A stretch of DNA of 64,000 bases from Phytomonospora endophytica. GTDB taxonomy: Bacteria; Actinomycetota; Actinomycetes; Mycobacteriales; Micromonosporaceae. The position numbers and the translations under genes were made by a program. The stretch is from the NCBI RefSeq assembly GCF_014202425.1, contig NZ_JACHGT010000001.1, positions 165,160-229,159 on the forward strand, given 5' to 3'. Below the pieces are notes generated by a model. The model ran no database searches. It saw nothing but the letters and a program-made list of their open reading frames with translations, and was not told where the DNA came from. Positions 8,343-16,672 of the stretch are shown here, one piece after another. The first letter of the stretch is position 1. Every line of letters starts with the position of its first letter.

Positions 8343-9272
8343 TCAGGCCTCGCCCGCGTGGCCCCCACCGGAGGCGATGGTGGCGAGCATCATCTGGTCG
8401 CGGATACGGGAGATGAGGGTGTTCCACTGCCGGGTGAACCCCGGCCGCCGCTCCAGTTCGTCCCAGAGCGCCGCCGGCTCGGGCTTCAGGCGCGCGGCGG
8501 GCATCCACAGGTGGAGCATGTGGTCGATCACCGGTTGCAGGGCGCGGACGACCCCGGCGCGTTCGCCGGTGCCGATGCGGGCGCGCTCGACGTAGCCGAG
8601 GACGGTGGTGAGCAGCCAGTCGTGGACGGCGATGTCCTCGCAGAGGGCGGCGAGATCGGGAACGTCGCTGTTCCCCGCCTGCACCCGGGCCGTGCGGGTG
8701 ACGCTGTCGTCGATGCTGAGCACCATCGTCGCATGTGGACCGCCGTGCTCAACGGCCCAGCGCAGCCGGGTCCGCGCGCTGCGGAACGGTGGTCTGCGGT
8801 CGACGTGTTCGGCGAACTGCACCTCGTCGACGATCCGGCCGCTGATCGCGCCGAGGTCGAGGGAGCCGTTGCCGGGCGACGAGTCACAGAATCCCTTGGC
8901 CAGCCGCGCGTCGTCGGTGCGCCCGAGGTACTCGATGACGCCCGGGCGGGCGAGGTAGTGGGACCACGGCATGCGCCGCCGGTGCTCGCTCGGCACGACC
9001 TCGGCGAAGCTGGATCCCTGCAGGAGATGGCCGCCGGTGAGCAGCGCGCGGGTGACCGCCGTGCCGATTCCGCGCACCGTTCCGCCGGAACCCGTGGGCA
9101 GGCCGCAGTCGACGCCGGTCAGGCGCTCGGGCGAGACGGCGTGCGCGATCGGGCGTTCGGAACGACGTACTCGGTCACCGCGCACCAACGTCAACAGATC
9201 GGCCGTGAATTGCCCGGAGATCGCCGATGAATGCTGCAGCAGACCGGTGTGAACCTCCCCGATCGTGATCAT
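8343..9272 (-). CDS. SCO2521-family protein of unknown function
   Basis: About 309 residues. The N-terminus MITIGEVHTGLLQHSSAISGQ followed by ERPIAHAVSPERLTGVDCGLPTGSG matches my memory of the SCO2521 family. A second block, GYVERARIGTGERAGVVRALQPVIDHMLHLWMPAARLKPEPAALWDELERRPGF, looks helical. ATG 9272 gives the family-like N-terminus; ATGs at 9317 and 9329 would add 15-19 residues, and the choice is open. It faces the SCO2525-2522-like block and is followed by the membrane protein gene. No catalytic motif was recognised. Confidence 0.68.
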   Translation of the reverse strand: MITIGEVHTGLLQHSSAISGQFTADLLTLVRGDRVRRSERPIAHAVSPERLTGVDCGLPTGSGGTVRGIGTAVTRALLTGGHLLQGSSFAEVVPSEHRRRMPWSHYLARPGVIEYLGRTDDARLAKGFCDSSPGNGSLDLGAISGRIVDEVQFAEHVDRRPPFRSARTRLRWAVEHGGPHATMVLSIDDSVTRTARVQAGNSDVPDLAALCEDIAVHDWLLTTVLGYVERARIGTGERAGVVRALQPVIDHMLHLWMPAARLKPEPAALWDELERRPGFTRQWNTLISRIRDQMMLATIASGGGHAGEA

Positions 9273-9380
9273 CTTCGCCGACGCCTTCCCCTTCGTCGCG
9301 TGAATATCCTTGAGCATACCCGCCAACACTGTCCACCTAGGACTGTCGGATTCCTTATTCTCAATCCGCGCGCGGACCGC

Positions 9381-9386
9381 TAGCGT
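9381..9386 (+). promoter_or_regulatory. -10 box TAGCGT for a leaderless oxidoreductase transcript
   Basis: TAGCGT ends 6 nt before ATG 9393, and no Shine-Dalgarno is present. This supports the most upstream ATG as the true start. Confidence 0.5.
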
Positions 9387-9392
9387 TGTCAG

Positions 9393-10373
9393 ATGGTGCT
9401 CATGGGACGGACCGACGTTGTCGTGATCGGCGCGGGCATTTCCGGGCTGACCACCGCGGTGACATTAGCCGAGACAGGCCTCTCGGTGGGGATCCTCGCC
9501 GAGCGGGATCCCACGCGAACGAATTCCGCCAAGGCGGGCGCCAGCTGGGGCCCGTACATGGTGTCCGACGACCGGGTCCTGCGCTGGAGCAAGGAGACCT
9601 TCGGCGTGCTGGCCGGGATCGCGGCCGGGGCGGGCACGGGTGTGCGCATGGTGCCCGGCGTGGAGGCCTTCGAGGAGCAGGTGGCCGAGCCGCCGAGCTG
9701 GGCGCTCGAAGTGCCCGACTTCGTGCGCGGGCTGCCGCCGGGGCTCCCCGCCCACTACGTGGACGGCTGGCGCTACACGGTCCCCATCGTGGACATGCCC
9801 GTGTACCTGAAGTACCTCAGCCGGCGCTTCATCGAGGCCGGAGGGACTCTGGAGATCGGGCGGGCCGTCACCGGGTTCACCGACGTGGCCGCCGATCGCC
9901 GGACGGGCACGATCCTGGTCAACTGCACGGGAGCGGCCTCGCGGTACCTGGTGCCCGACGACAGCCTCACGGCCGTGCGCGGGCAGCTCGTGCTGGTCGA
10001 CAACCCCGGGATCGGTGAGTTCTTCCAGGACAACCCGCACGGCTCGGACCTGACCTGCATCTTCCCGCACGAGGACTACGTGGTCCTCGGCGGGAACGCG
10101 AGCCCCGACGTCGCCGACACGGCACCCGACCCTCGGGTCGCCGCACAGATCCTCGAACGCTGCCGGGAGGTCGATCCCCGGCTGAACGACGCCCGCGTCA
10201 TCGGCCACCGCGTGGGTCTGCGGCCCAACCGGCCGAGCGTGCGCGTCGAGTGGGACGAACGCACCGACTTCCCGCTCCTCCACAACTACGGCCACGGCGG
10301 TTCGGGCGTCACCCTCTCCTGGGGCTGCGCCTTCGAGGTGCTGGAACTTCTGCGGAGCCGGCGCCCGGCCTGA
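9393..10373 (+). CDS. FAD-dependent D-amino-acid oxidase-like enzyme
   Basis: A 326-residue DAO-family flavoprotein, expected to oxidise a D-amino acid to the 2-oxo acid with release of ammonia and hydrogen peroxide. The N-terminal Rossmann motif VVVIGAGISGLTTAVTLAE binds FAD. Residues KAGASWGPYM fit the second FAD contact, and VGLRPNRPSVRVEWD followed by NYGHGGSGVTLSWGCA is the C-terminal signature of D-amino-acid oxidases. The length is usual for the family (320-350). It is transcribed alone from an apparently leaderless promoter between itself and the divergent SCO2521-like gene, and a strong bidirectional terminator follows. D-aspartate oxidase cannot be excluded. Confidence 0.85.
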   Translation: MVLMGRTDVVVIGAGISGLTTAVTLAETGLSVGILAERDPTRTNSAKAGASWGPYMVSDDRVLRWSKETFGVLAGIAAGAGTGVRMVPGVEAFEEQVAEPPSWALEVPDFVRGLPPGLPAHYVDGWRYTVPIVDMPVYLKYLSRRFIEAGGTLEIGRAVTGFTDVAADRRTGTILVNCTGAASRYLVPDDSLTAVRGQLVLVDNPGIGEFFQDNPHGSDLTCIFPHEDYVVLGGNASPDVADTAPDPRVAAQILERCREVDPRLNDARVIGHRVGLRPNRPSVRVEWDERTDFPLLHNYGHGGSGVTLSWGCAFEVLELLRSRRPA

Positions 10374-10375
10374 AC

Positions 10376-10423
10376 CCGCGGTGCCGGTACGAGCGGGAAA
10401 CCCCGCCCGTACCGGCACCGCGG
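10376..10423. terminator. Bidirectional terminator between convergent genes
   Basis: A 16-bp perfect outer stem (10376-10391 with 10408-10423) plus a 5-bp inner stem after one mismatch encloses a 4-nt AAAC loop. It sits between the stop codons of the oxidase and the NagZ-like gene. Confidence 0.85.
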
Positions 10424-10429
10424 ACCGTC

Positions 10430-11911
10430 CTAGTTCCCGAGCAGGGCCTCCGTGGCAGCCTCGGCGTTGACCGGGGCGGCGCCGTAGGTCGCGACGTAGG
10501 CGGCGGCACCGGCGGGACGCCAGCGGGCCGGCCAGCCCATCTCGACCAGCACGGTCGGGATGCCCGAGGCGGCCACACCCTCCACCAGCGTGCGTGAACG
10601 GTGGTGGCGGTGGGTGTCGCGGGCGACGACGACGACCGAGCGGCCGTCGGCGCGGGCCGTCACCGCCGAGGTGTCGGCGGTGTCGTGGTCCAGGTACAGC
10701 GTCTCGCTCTCGGCGAGGCGCTTGGCCAGGAGCGGCGTCACGCCCCACGGCACGTCGCCGACGGCGATGTTGCCGGGGGTGTCGATGTGCACGATCAGGG
10801 CGTCCGACAGGTTCGGCACCGTCCCCTCGACGTGCACGGCGCGACGGGCGGCGTCCGGGCCGACGCTGGCGGCGGTGTGGACGCCGTTGCCGTTGCCCTG
10901 GGCGCCGACGAGCCACGAGCGCAGCTCGTCGCCGCGGCGGGCCGCGTCGTGCAGGCGCTCCTCGGGCAGCTCGCCCGACTTCACCGCGGTCAGGATCGCG
11001 CCCACGGTCGCGTGCACGAGATCGGTCATGGGCCCCTGCTTCTGCGTCTCGCCGCCGAAGCAGATGAGGTCGCACCCGGCCCCGATCGCCTGCGCGATCG
11101 CCGCCGGGATCCCGCGCGTGCCGGACACGCCCCGCATCTCCACGGCGTCGGTGATCACCGCGCCGCCGAAGCCGAGCTCGCCGCGCAGCAGAGTGGTCAG
11201 CGCGGCGGGGGAGAGGGTGGCGGGCAGCTCGCCGGTCAGGGAGGGAACGCGGATGTGGCCGGTCATGACCACCCGGGTGCCCGCCGCGATGGCGGCGGCG
11301 AAGGGCACGAGCTCGCGCTCACGGAGGGTTTCGAGGGACACGTCGACCATCGGCAGCGTGTGGTGCGAGTCGTCGACGGTGGCGCCGTGGCCCGGGAAGT
11401 GCTTGGCGCAGGCGGCGACACCGGCGTCCTGCAGTCCCGCGATGGCGGCCGCGGCGTGCCGGGCGACGAGGTGGGGGTCGCGGCCGAAGGAGCGGGTGCC
11501 GATGACGGGGTTGTCGTCGGCCACGTTGATGTCGACGGCGGGGGCGCAGTTGAGGTTGACGCCGACGGCGTGCAGCTCGTCGCCGATCGCGCGGTGGACC
11601 GCGCGGGTGAGCTCGACGTCGTCGACGGCGCCGAGGGCGGCGTTGCCCGGGTAGGGGCTGCCGGCGGCGTGGTGGAGGCGCGTGACGTCGCCGCCCTCCT
11701 CGTCGGCACCGATGAGCGCGTCGGGCCGGACGGCCCGCAACTGGGCGGTCAGCTCGGCGACCTGTCCTGGGTTGGCGATGTTGTAACCGAACAGGACGTA
11801 GCCGCCGATGCCTTCCGCGAGGAGGTCGAGTGCCCACCGGGGAGCGGTGGTACCGGAGAAACCCGGCAAAAGGGTACGAAGTGCCAGTGCTCGCAAGTCC
11901 TGATCGGTCAT
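10430..11911 (-). CDS. GH3 beta-N-acetylhexosaminidase (NagZ type)
   Basis: A 493-residue glycoside hydrolase family 3 protein. The block KHFPGHGATVDDSHHTLP is the NagZ signature, whose Asp-His pair acts as acid/base; FGGAVITDAVEMRGVSG carries the catalytic nucleophile Asp. It should remove terminal beta-linked N-acetylglucosamine from muropeptides or chitooligomers. After the TIM barrel (to about residue 330) comes a GH3_C-like domain absent from short Gram-negative NagZ enzymes. No signal peptide is visible, so it should be cytoplasmic. ATG 11911 or ATG 11923 could be the start; no Shine-Dalgarno is seen at either. It is divergent from a ROK regulator that is its likely controller. Confidence 0.85.
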   Translation of the reverse strand: MTDQDLRALALRTLLPGFSGTTAPRWALDLLAEGIGGYVLFGYNIANPGQVAELTAQLRAVRPDALIGADEEGGDVTRLHHAAGSPYPGNAALGAVDDVELTRAVHRAIGDELHAVGVNLNCAPAVDINVADDNPVIGTRSFGRDPHLVARHAAAAIAGLQDAGVAACAKHFPGHGATVDDSHHTLPMVDVSLETLRERELVPFAAAIAAGTRVVMTGHIRVPSLTGELPATLSPAALTTLLRGELGFGGAVITDAVEMRGVSGTRGIPAAIAQAIGAGCDLICFGGETQKQGPMTDLVHATVGAILTAVKSGELPEERLHDAARRGDELRSWLVGAQGNGNGVHTAASVGPDAARRAVHVEGTVPNLSDALIVHIDTPGNIAVGDVPWGVTPLLAKRLAESETLYLDHDTADTSAVTARADGRSVVVVARDTHRHHRSRTLVEGVAASGIPTVLVEMGWPARWRPAGAAAYVATYGAAPVNAEAATEALLGN

Positions 11912-11940
11912 AAGGGACACCATTCGGGGAGGGTATTTGC

Positions 11941-12028
11941 TTAGAAACTTGCCAATAAGAATAGACGGTCGGTGCCACTTCGCGCCGCCGTGGACTCGGT
12001 ACGCAAAGATGCTGGTTAGAAACCCAGC
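11941..12028. promoter_or_regulatory. Candidate ROK operator elements in the nagZ/ROK divergent promoter
   Basis: TTAGAAAC occurs twice in direct orientation, at 11941-11948 and 12016-12023. The second copy is enclosed by 5-bp inverted arms GCTGG (12011-12015) and CCAGC (12024-12028). The two copies are 75 bp apart, about seven helical turns. Confidence 0.4.
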
Positions 12029-12058
12029 CCCTACGACCATGACGAAGGGCGACCACTC

Positions 12059-13234
12059 ATGGCGACTCGCCGTTTCCCGGGTATTCCCAGCCTGTTGCGC
12101 GTACTGAACGACCGTGCGGCACTAGAGCTGCTGTTGCACAACGGCCCGATGACCAGGGCCGAGCTGGCCGCAGAGACCTCGCTGTCCAAGGTGACCGCGT
12201 CCCAGATGGTGGAGCGGCTGGAGGCGCGCGGTCTCGTCACGGTCGTCGGCAGCCGTCCCGGAGGGCGCGGGCCGAATGCGACGGTGTACTCCGTGGTGCC
12301 CGGGTACGCCTATGTCGTCGGTGTCGACGTGGGTCCCCGCACGGTGACCGCGGCCCTTGCCGACCTGACCGGCTCGGTGTGCGGACGTGTGCGCATCGAC
12401 ACCGGCGATGGTGACGACCCCGTGCAGGTGGTGCACAGAGCGGTGTTCGACGTTGTCGAGGCCGCCGACGTGCCCCAGGACCGGATCCGCCGGATCGTGT
12501 GCGGCACGCCCGGGCTCGTCGAGCCCGACAGTGGCGACCTCGGCTTCTCCTGGGAACTGCCGAGCTGGCACCACGGTCTGCGCGCGGCCCTCACCGAGGA
12601 CCTCAAGCGGCCGGTCGTCTTCGAGAACGATGTGAACCTGGCCGCCGTCGCCGAGCACCGCGACGGAGCCGCCGGAGGTGTCGACGACTTCGTCTACGTG
12701 TGGTTCAGTCGCGGCCTCGGCGTCGGCGTGATCCTCAACGGGCGCCTCCATCGCGGCGCGACCGGCGGGGCCGGCGAGATCGGCTACCTGCCGGTGCCCG
12801 GCGGCCCACTGCCGTCCGGCTCGGTCGCCCGCCGGGCCAAGGGCTCCTTCCAGCAGCTCGCCGGTGCCGACATCGTCCGCAACCTCGCCCGCGACTACGG
12901 CTTCGACCGCGTCAACGGCGCCAAGGCCGTCAAGGCCGCCGTCGCCGCGGGCGCGGAGGGCGAGGCCTTCCTCGACGAGCTCGCCTCGCGTATGGCGCTG
13001 GGCGTGGCCTCGGTCAGCGTCGTCCTCGACCCGGGCCTGGTCGTGCTCGGCGGTGCCGTCGGCTACGCCGGTGGCGAGGCCCTGGCCACGCGCGTCGCCG
13101 CGCAGGTCGGCAAGCTCGCCCCGGTCCGGCCGCGTGTGGTGGTCGGGACGGTCCCAGAGGACCCGGTGATGCGCGGCGCGATGTTCGTCGGCCTCGACGC
13201 CGTTCGGGAGGAGATCTTCGACGAGGAGGCGTGA
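12059..13234 (+). CDS. ROK-family transcriptional regulator lacking the zinc cysteines
   Basis: A 391-residue ROK protein. The N-terminal winged helix (about residues 15-75, MTRAELAAETSLSKVTASQMVERLEARGLV) binds DNA, and the sugar-kinase-like domain begins at YVVGVDVGPRTVTAALADL. The ROK signature region reads GATGGAGEIGYLPVPGGPLPSG: the usual CxCGxxGC zinc site that follows GEIGH is missing and the His is Tyr, so its effector site differs from NagC/Mlc. Its neighbour suggests control of amino-sugar recycling, with GlcNAc-type sugars as likely effectors. ATG 12059 lies at the end of the divergent promoter. Confidence 0.85.
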   Translation: MATRRFPGIPSLLRVLNDRAALELLLHNGPMTRAELAAETSLSKVTASQMVERLEARGLVTVVGSRPGGRGPNATVYSVVPGYAYVVGVDVGPRTVTAALADLTGSVCGRVRIDTGDGDDPVQVVHRAVFDVVEAADVPQDRIRRIVCGTPGLVEPDSGDLGFSWELPSWHHGLRAALTEDLKRPVVFENDVNLAAVAEHRDGAAGGVDDFVYVWFSRGLGVGVILNGRLHRGATGGAGEIGYLPVPGGPLPSGSVARRAKGSFQQLAGADIVRNLARDYGFDRVNGAKAVKAAVAAGAEGEAFLDELASRMALGVASVSVVLDPGLVVLGGAVGYAGGEALATRVAAQVGKLAPVRPRVVVGTVPEDPVMRGAMFVGLDAVREEIFDEEA

Positions 13235-13239
13235 GGCCC

Positions 13240-13276
13240 GGGGGAGGGCGGCGTCCCTCTCCCCCCCCCCCCCCCC
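13240..13276 (+). terminator. G/C-rich hairpin ending in a run of 16 cytosines
   Basis: GGGGGAGGG (13240-13248) can pair with CCCT at 13255-13258 and the C-run that starts at 13261. The run of 16 consecutive C (13261-13276) follows the ROK stop codon and precedes the amidase promoter. It may be a terminator, a slippage-prone tract or an assembly weak spot. Confidence 0.4.
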
Positions 13277-13327
13277 TCGTTCCGGTGACGCGCGGCCGAT
13301 CTCCCCGAAGATTGACCGAGTTTCACC

Positions 13328-13333
13328 TAAAGT
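13328..13333 (+). promoter_or_regulatory. -10 box TAAAGT for a leaderless amidase transcript
   Basis: TAAAGT lies 7 nt before ATG 13341 and overlaps a GTG at 13332, which therefore cannot be the start. Confidence 0.5.
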
Positions 13334-13340
13334 GCCGGAT

Positions 13341-14450
13341 ATGTCTTTTGCTCGTGTTGTTCGTACGCTGACCGTGGCGGTCGCGACCGGCGCGATCCTG
13401 ACCGCCTCCGTGCTCGGCGCCGCTCCGGCCGGCGCCGACCCGTCCGATTCCGATCCCGGCGCGCCCGGTGACAAGGGCGGCTCCGGCCTCGCCGACCCGC
13501 CCTCGGCCCTCCCCGGCGCTCCCGAAGACCCCGAGGCCGCGACGACCGACTACAAGGCCGCCGACTGGACCGCGGCCAGCAAGAAGAACTACACGGTCGC
13601 CGACCGCCCGAAGGACCACAGGATCCGCTACGTCGTCATCCACGTCATGCAGGGCACCTACGAGGGCACCAAGGCGTGGTTCCAGAACCCGAAGGCCGAG
13701 GTCACCACGCACTACATCATGCGGGCCAAGGACGGCCACGTCACGCAGATGGTGCGCGAGAAGAACATCGCCTGGCACGCCGGGAACTGGGACGTCAACA
13801 CCGAGTCCATCGGCATCGAGCACGAGGGCTGGGTGAGCGAGAAGAAGTGGTTCACCGACACCGTCTACAAGTCCTCGGCGGCCCTGGTCCGCAACATCTG
13901 CGCGCGCTACAAGATCCCGATGGACCGCGAGCACATCATCGGCCACGTCGAGGTCCCCGGCGCCGACCACACCGACCCGGGCAAGTACTGGGACTGGGAC
14001 CGGTACATGAAGTTCCTGCGCGCCGACGACGATGACGACGAGGAGCCCGGCATCGTCGTCGACGACGCCACCGAAGGACGCGTCACGGCCGGCGCGAGCT
14101 GGTCGACGGCGTCGATGAGCGGGCAGTGGGGCGAGTCGGTCCGCGTCGCCGACCCGGTCGCCAAAAGCGACCCGCTGTGGTTCAAGGCGGCCGTGCCCTC
14201 GTCCGGTTCCTACCGCGTCTACGCGCGCTACCCGGCCGCGAGCGGCAACAACGACAAGACGCCCTACATCGTCAACACCGCCGACGGCAACACGTCGGTG
14301 TACGTCGACCAGAGATCCGGCGGCGGGGAGTGGCGGTCCCTCGGGGTCTTCGCCCTCACCGCCGGCGACCACGACGTCGTCGCCGTCAGCAGGTGGACCG
14401 GCGGCAAGGGCCGGATCGTCGCCGACGCGATCCGCCTGGTCAAGCAGTAG
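13341..14450 (+). CDS. Secreted N-acetylmuramoyl-L-alanine amidase with C-terminal golvesin/Xly-like domain
   Basis: A 369-residue exported protein. The signal peptide (MSFARVVRTLTVAVATGAILTASVLGAAPAGA) is followed by an acidic Pro/Asp-rich linker and an Amidase_2/PGRP domain (about residues 85-215) with VVIHVMQGTY, HYIMRAKDGHVTQMVREKNIAWHAGN, SIGIEHEGW and IIGHVEVPGADHTDPG supplying the zinc histidines. It should cleave the amide between MurNAc and L-Ala of peptidoglycan. After an acidic DDDDDEEPG hinge, the C-terminal part (about 235-368: SWSTASMSGQWGESV, FKAAVPSSGSYRVYARYP, DHDVVAVSRWTG) resembles the golvesin/xanthan-lyase accessory domain. It is a single-gene unit with a terminator. Confidence 0.88.
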   Translation: MSFARVVRTLTVAVATGAILTASVLGAAPAGADPSDSDPGAPGDKGGSGLADPPSALPGAPEDPEAATTDYKAADWTAASKKNYTVADRPKDHRIRYVVIHVMQGTYEGTKAWFQNPKAEVTTHYIMRAKDGHVTQMVREKNIAWHAGNWDVNTESIGIEHEGWVSEKKWFTDTVYKSSAALVRNICARYKIPMDREHIIGHVEVPGADHTDPGKYWDWDRYMKFLRADDDDDEEPGIVVDDATEGRVTAGASWSTASMSGQWGESVRVADPVAKSDPLWFKAAVPSSGSYRVYARYPAASGNNDKTPYIVNTADGNTSVYVDQRSGGGEWRSLGVFALTAGDHDVVAVSRWTGGKGRIVADAIRLVKQ

Positions 14451-14456
14451 CGGTGA

Positions 14457-14489
14457 AGAGGCCCGCCCCCGATGGGGAGGCGGGCCTCT
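14457..14489. terminator. Terminator after the amidase gene
   Basis: An 11-bp stem (14457-14467 with 14479-14489), with further C/G pairing inside. It lies between the convergent amidase and ABC permease genes and can serve both. Confidence 0.75.
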
Positions 14490-14505
14490 CGGTGTCCTGA
14501 GCGCG

Positions 14506-15522
14506 TCAGTTGCTGGCGACGTCCCGGCGCTTGAACACCAGCGCCGCGACCGCCACCAGCGCGGCGGTGAACAGCACCAGCGCGCTGATGCCGCCGAAGG
14601 CGTTGATGTCGATACCGCGATCCTGGTAGTCGCCGTAGTAGTCGTCGTAGTAGTAGCTGTTGTCCTCGATCTGGTAATGCCCGTCCAGCCACGCCACCAC
14701 GTAAGGCGACAGCAGCAGCGCCTCCAGGTAGTACAGGCCCGGCAGGAGCTGCGCCAGCAGCCGCAGCCCGAACTCGAAGACGACGGCGTAACCGGCGAGC
14801 GCGCCGAGGGCCGCGGCCGTGCGGCGCCCGAGCATCGCGACGGCGAAACCGATCAGCGTGAGCAGGACCGGCAGCACCGCCATCCGCAGGCACTGCTCGA
14901 CGAAGTTGCCCAGCCAGGCCCCGCTGAAGTCCCCGACGTACCCGCCGACCGAGGTGATCACCCACAGCAGGAACAGGAAGACCGCGCTCAGCCCGATCGC
15001 GCCCGCGGTCACCGTGATGACCGCGGCCCCGAGCTTGCTGAAGAAGATCTCCATCCGCCGCGGCTTCCACAGCATCAGGTTCGTCATCCCGCCGCTCGGC
15101 CACTCCGCGCCGATGAAGGACGCGGCCGTGACCAGCCCCGCCATCGCGATGAGCGACCCGAAGGCGTACATCAGCGGGGGCGCGTCCTGGGTGAAGGTGA
15201 TGACGTTCTCAAGGTAGTCGGCGGTGTCGACGAGGTCGGGGTCGTACGTGGAGCAGTCCTCGCCGGCGAAGTAGTTGTACTCCCCGTTGATCTCCGGCGG
15301 CAGGCCGGTCATCTCCAGGCACTCCGCCTGCTGCGCCGCCGCGTCGACGCGCGCCCGGTTCGCCTCGGCCTCGGCGTACTCGATCTCGGAGGCGCTCGGC
15401 TTGTGCGAGTTGGCCATCGACACGACCAGGATCGCGCCCATGACGCCGATCGTGGCCAGGGACATGACGAGGCCGAAGCGGCGCGTGAAGAAGCGCCGGA
15501 CCTCCACCAGGAGGAGTCTCAT
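14506..15522 (-). CDS. ABC-2-type exporter permease
   Basis: A 338-residue membrane protein with six predicted helices. The first starts after the basic N-terminus (RRFFTRRFGLVMSLATIGVMGAILVVSM) and is followed by an outside loop of about 80 residues with two cysteines (AECLEM, EDCSTY). Helices near LIAMAGLVTAASFIG, AVITVTAGAIGLSAVFLFLLWVI, MAVLPVLLTLIGFAVAML and AALGALAGYAVVFEFGL follow. Before the last helix there is an unusual Tyr/Asp-rich stretch (NSYYYDDYYGDYQDRG). The ATG overlaps the stop of the ATPase gene upstream (ATGA), so the two proteins form one transporter. The substrate cannot be told from sequence. Confidence 0.8.
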   Translation of the reverse strand: MRLLLVEVRRFFTRRFGLVMSLATIGVMGAILVVSMANSHKPSASEIEYAEAEANRARVDAAAQQAECLEMTGLPPEINGEYNYFAGEDCSTYDPDLVDTADYLENVITFTQDAPPLMYAFGSLIAMAGLVTAASFIGAEWPSGGMTNLMLWKPRRMEIFFSKLGAAVITVTAGAIGLSAVFLFLLWVITSVGGYVGDFSGAWLGNFVEQCLRMAVLPVLLTLIGFAVAMLGRRTAAALGALAGYAVVFEFGLRLLAQLLPGLYYLEALLLSPYVVAWLDGHYQIEDNSYYYDDYYGDYQDRGIDINAFGGISALVLFTAALVAVAALVFKRRDVASN

Positions 15523-16592
15523 CGGGCGGTCTCCTCTCCCGGGGCGGCCGGCTGCGGCGGCGGCTCGGCTGCCACGGTCACGGGCACCTCGCCCAAGGGT
15601 GGTGGCGGCGGGGGCGGGGGCCCGTGCATCGGCACGGGGACGATCACGGAGTCGTCGACCTGCGGGTAGCGGCCGTCGACCGGCGCGGTCCCCGTCAGCT
15701 GGAGGAACACCGTCTCCAGGTCGGGACGGATCTGCACCAGTTCGGACACCCAGATGTCGCGCTCGCCGAGCGTGCGGGTCACGAAGGCGGGGTCCTGCAT
15801 GCGGGGGACGACGATGTGCCGCTCGACCTGGTGGGCCTCAAGCCCGGCCTCGGCGAGCACGGCGAGGGCGGCGGCCGGGTCGGGCACCTGCACCCGCACG
15901 TCACCGGTGTACTGCGAGGCGAGGACGTCGTCGACCTTGCCGGTGTGGACCCGGCGGCCGCGCGACACGATCGTCACGGTGTCGCACAACTGCTGGACCT
16001 CGCCCAGCAGGTGCGAGGAGACCAGGACGGTGATGCCGTTGGCGGCCAGTCCCTGCATCAGCTCGCGCATCTCGCGGATGCCGGCCGGGTCGAGGCCGTT
16101 GGCGGGCTCGTCGAGGATCAGCAGCTCGGGCTTCTTCAGCAGCGCCGAGGCGACCGCCAGCCGCTGCCGCATGCCCAGCGAGTAGGCCTTGACCTTCTGC
16201 TTGGCCCGGTCGCGCAGACCGACGATCTCCAGGACCTCGTCGATGCGCTGCCGGGGGATCCCGACCGAACGGGCCAGCAGGTCGAGTGTCTGGAAGCCGG
16301 TGAAGTTCCCGAAGAAGTTCGGCGCCTCGACGATCGAGCCGACCCGGTTCACGACCTGCGGAAGTTGCTGCGGCACCGCGTGCCCGAAGACCCGCATGAT
16401 GCCCGCGTCGGCCCGGACCAGGCCGAGCAGCGCGCGCAGGGTCGTGGTCTTGCCACAACCGTTGGGACCGAGGAACCCGTGCACCTCTCCCTTGTGGACG
16501 ACCAGGTCGAGTCCGTCGACGGCGACCACCCGGCCGCGGCGCAGTGTACGGAACTCCTTGCGCAGTCCGCTGATTTCGCAGACGACTGTCAC
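15519..16592 (-). CDS. ABC transporter ATP-binding protein of an ABC-2 exporter
   Basis: A 357-residue ATPase with Walker A GPNGCGKTTT, Q-loop region SIVEAPNFFGNFT, signature YSLGMRQRLAVA (degenerate LSGGQ, usual for DrrA/CcmA-like ATPases), Walker B LLILDEPANGLDP and H-loop VLVSSHLLGE. The C-terminal extension ends in a proline-rich tail (eight consecutive Pro, then PPPQP) that is unusual for the family. GTG 16592 is preferred: GGAGG lies 8 nt before it, while ATG 16598 would have only 2 nt spacing. It overlaps the permease gene by 4 nt. Lipid, peptide or drug export are all possible. Confidence 0.85.
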   Translation of the reverse strand: MTVVCEISGLRKEFRTLRRGRVVAVDGLDLVVHKGEVHGFLGPNGCGKTTTLRALLGLVRADAGIMRVFGHAVPQQLPQVVNRVGSIVEAPNFFGNFTGFQTLDLLARSVGIPRQRIDEVLEIVGLRDRAKQKVKAYSLGMRQRLAVASALLKKPELLILDEPANGLDPAGIREMRELMQGLAANGITVLVSSHLLGEVQQLCDTVTIVSRGRRVHTGKVDDVLASQYTGDVRVQVPDPAAALAVLAEAGLEAHQVERHIVVPRMQDPAFVTRTLGERDIWVSELVQIRPDLETVFLQLTGTAPVDGRYPQVDDSVIVPVPMHGPPPPPPPPLGEVPVTVAAEPPPQPAAPGEETAR

Positions 16593-16672
16593 CTGCATCA
16601 CCTCCGGTGGCACACCATACGTTGTGCGCACCACTTCCCGCCCTCCCCGAAAGGTCGTGATTGGATTAGCCC

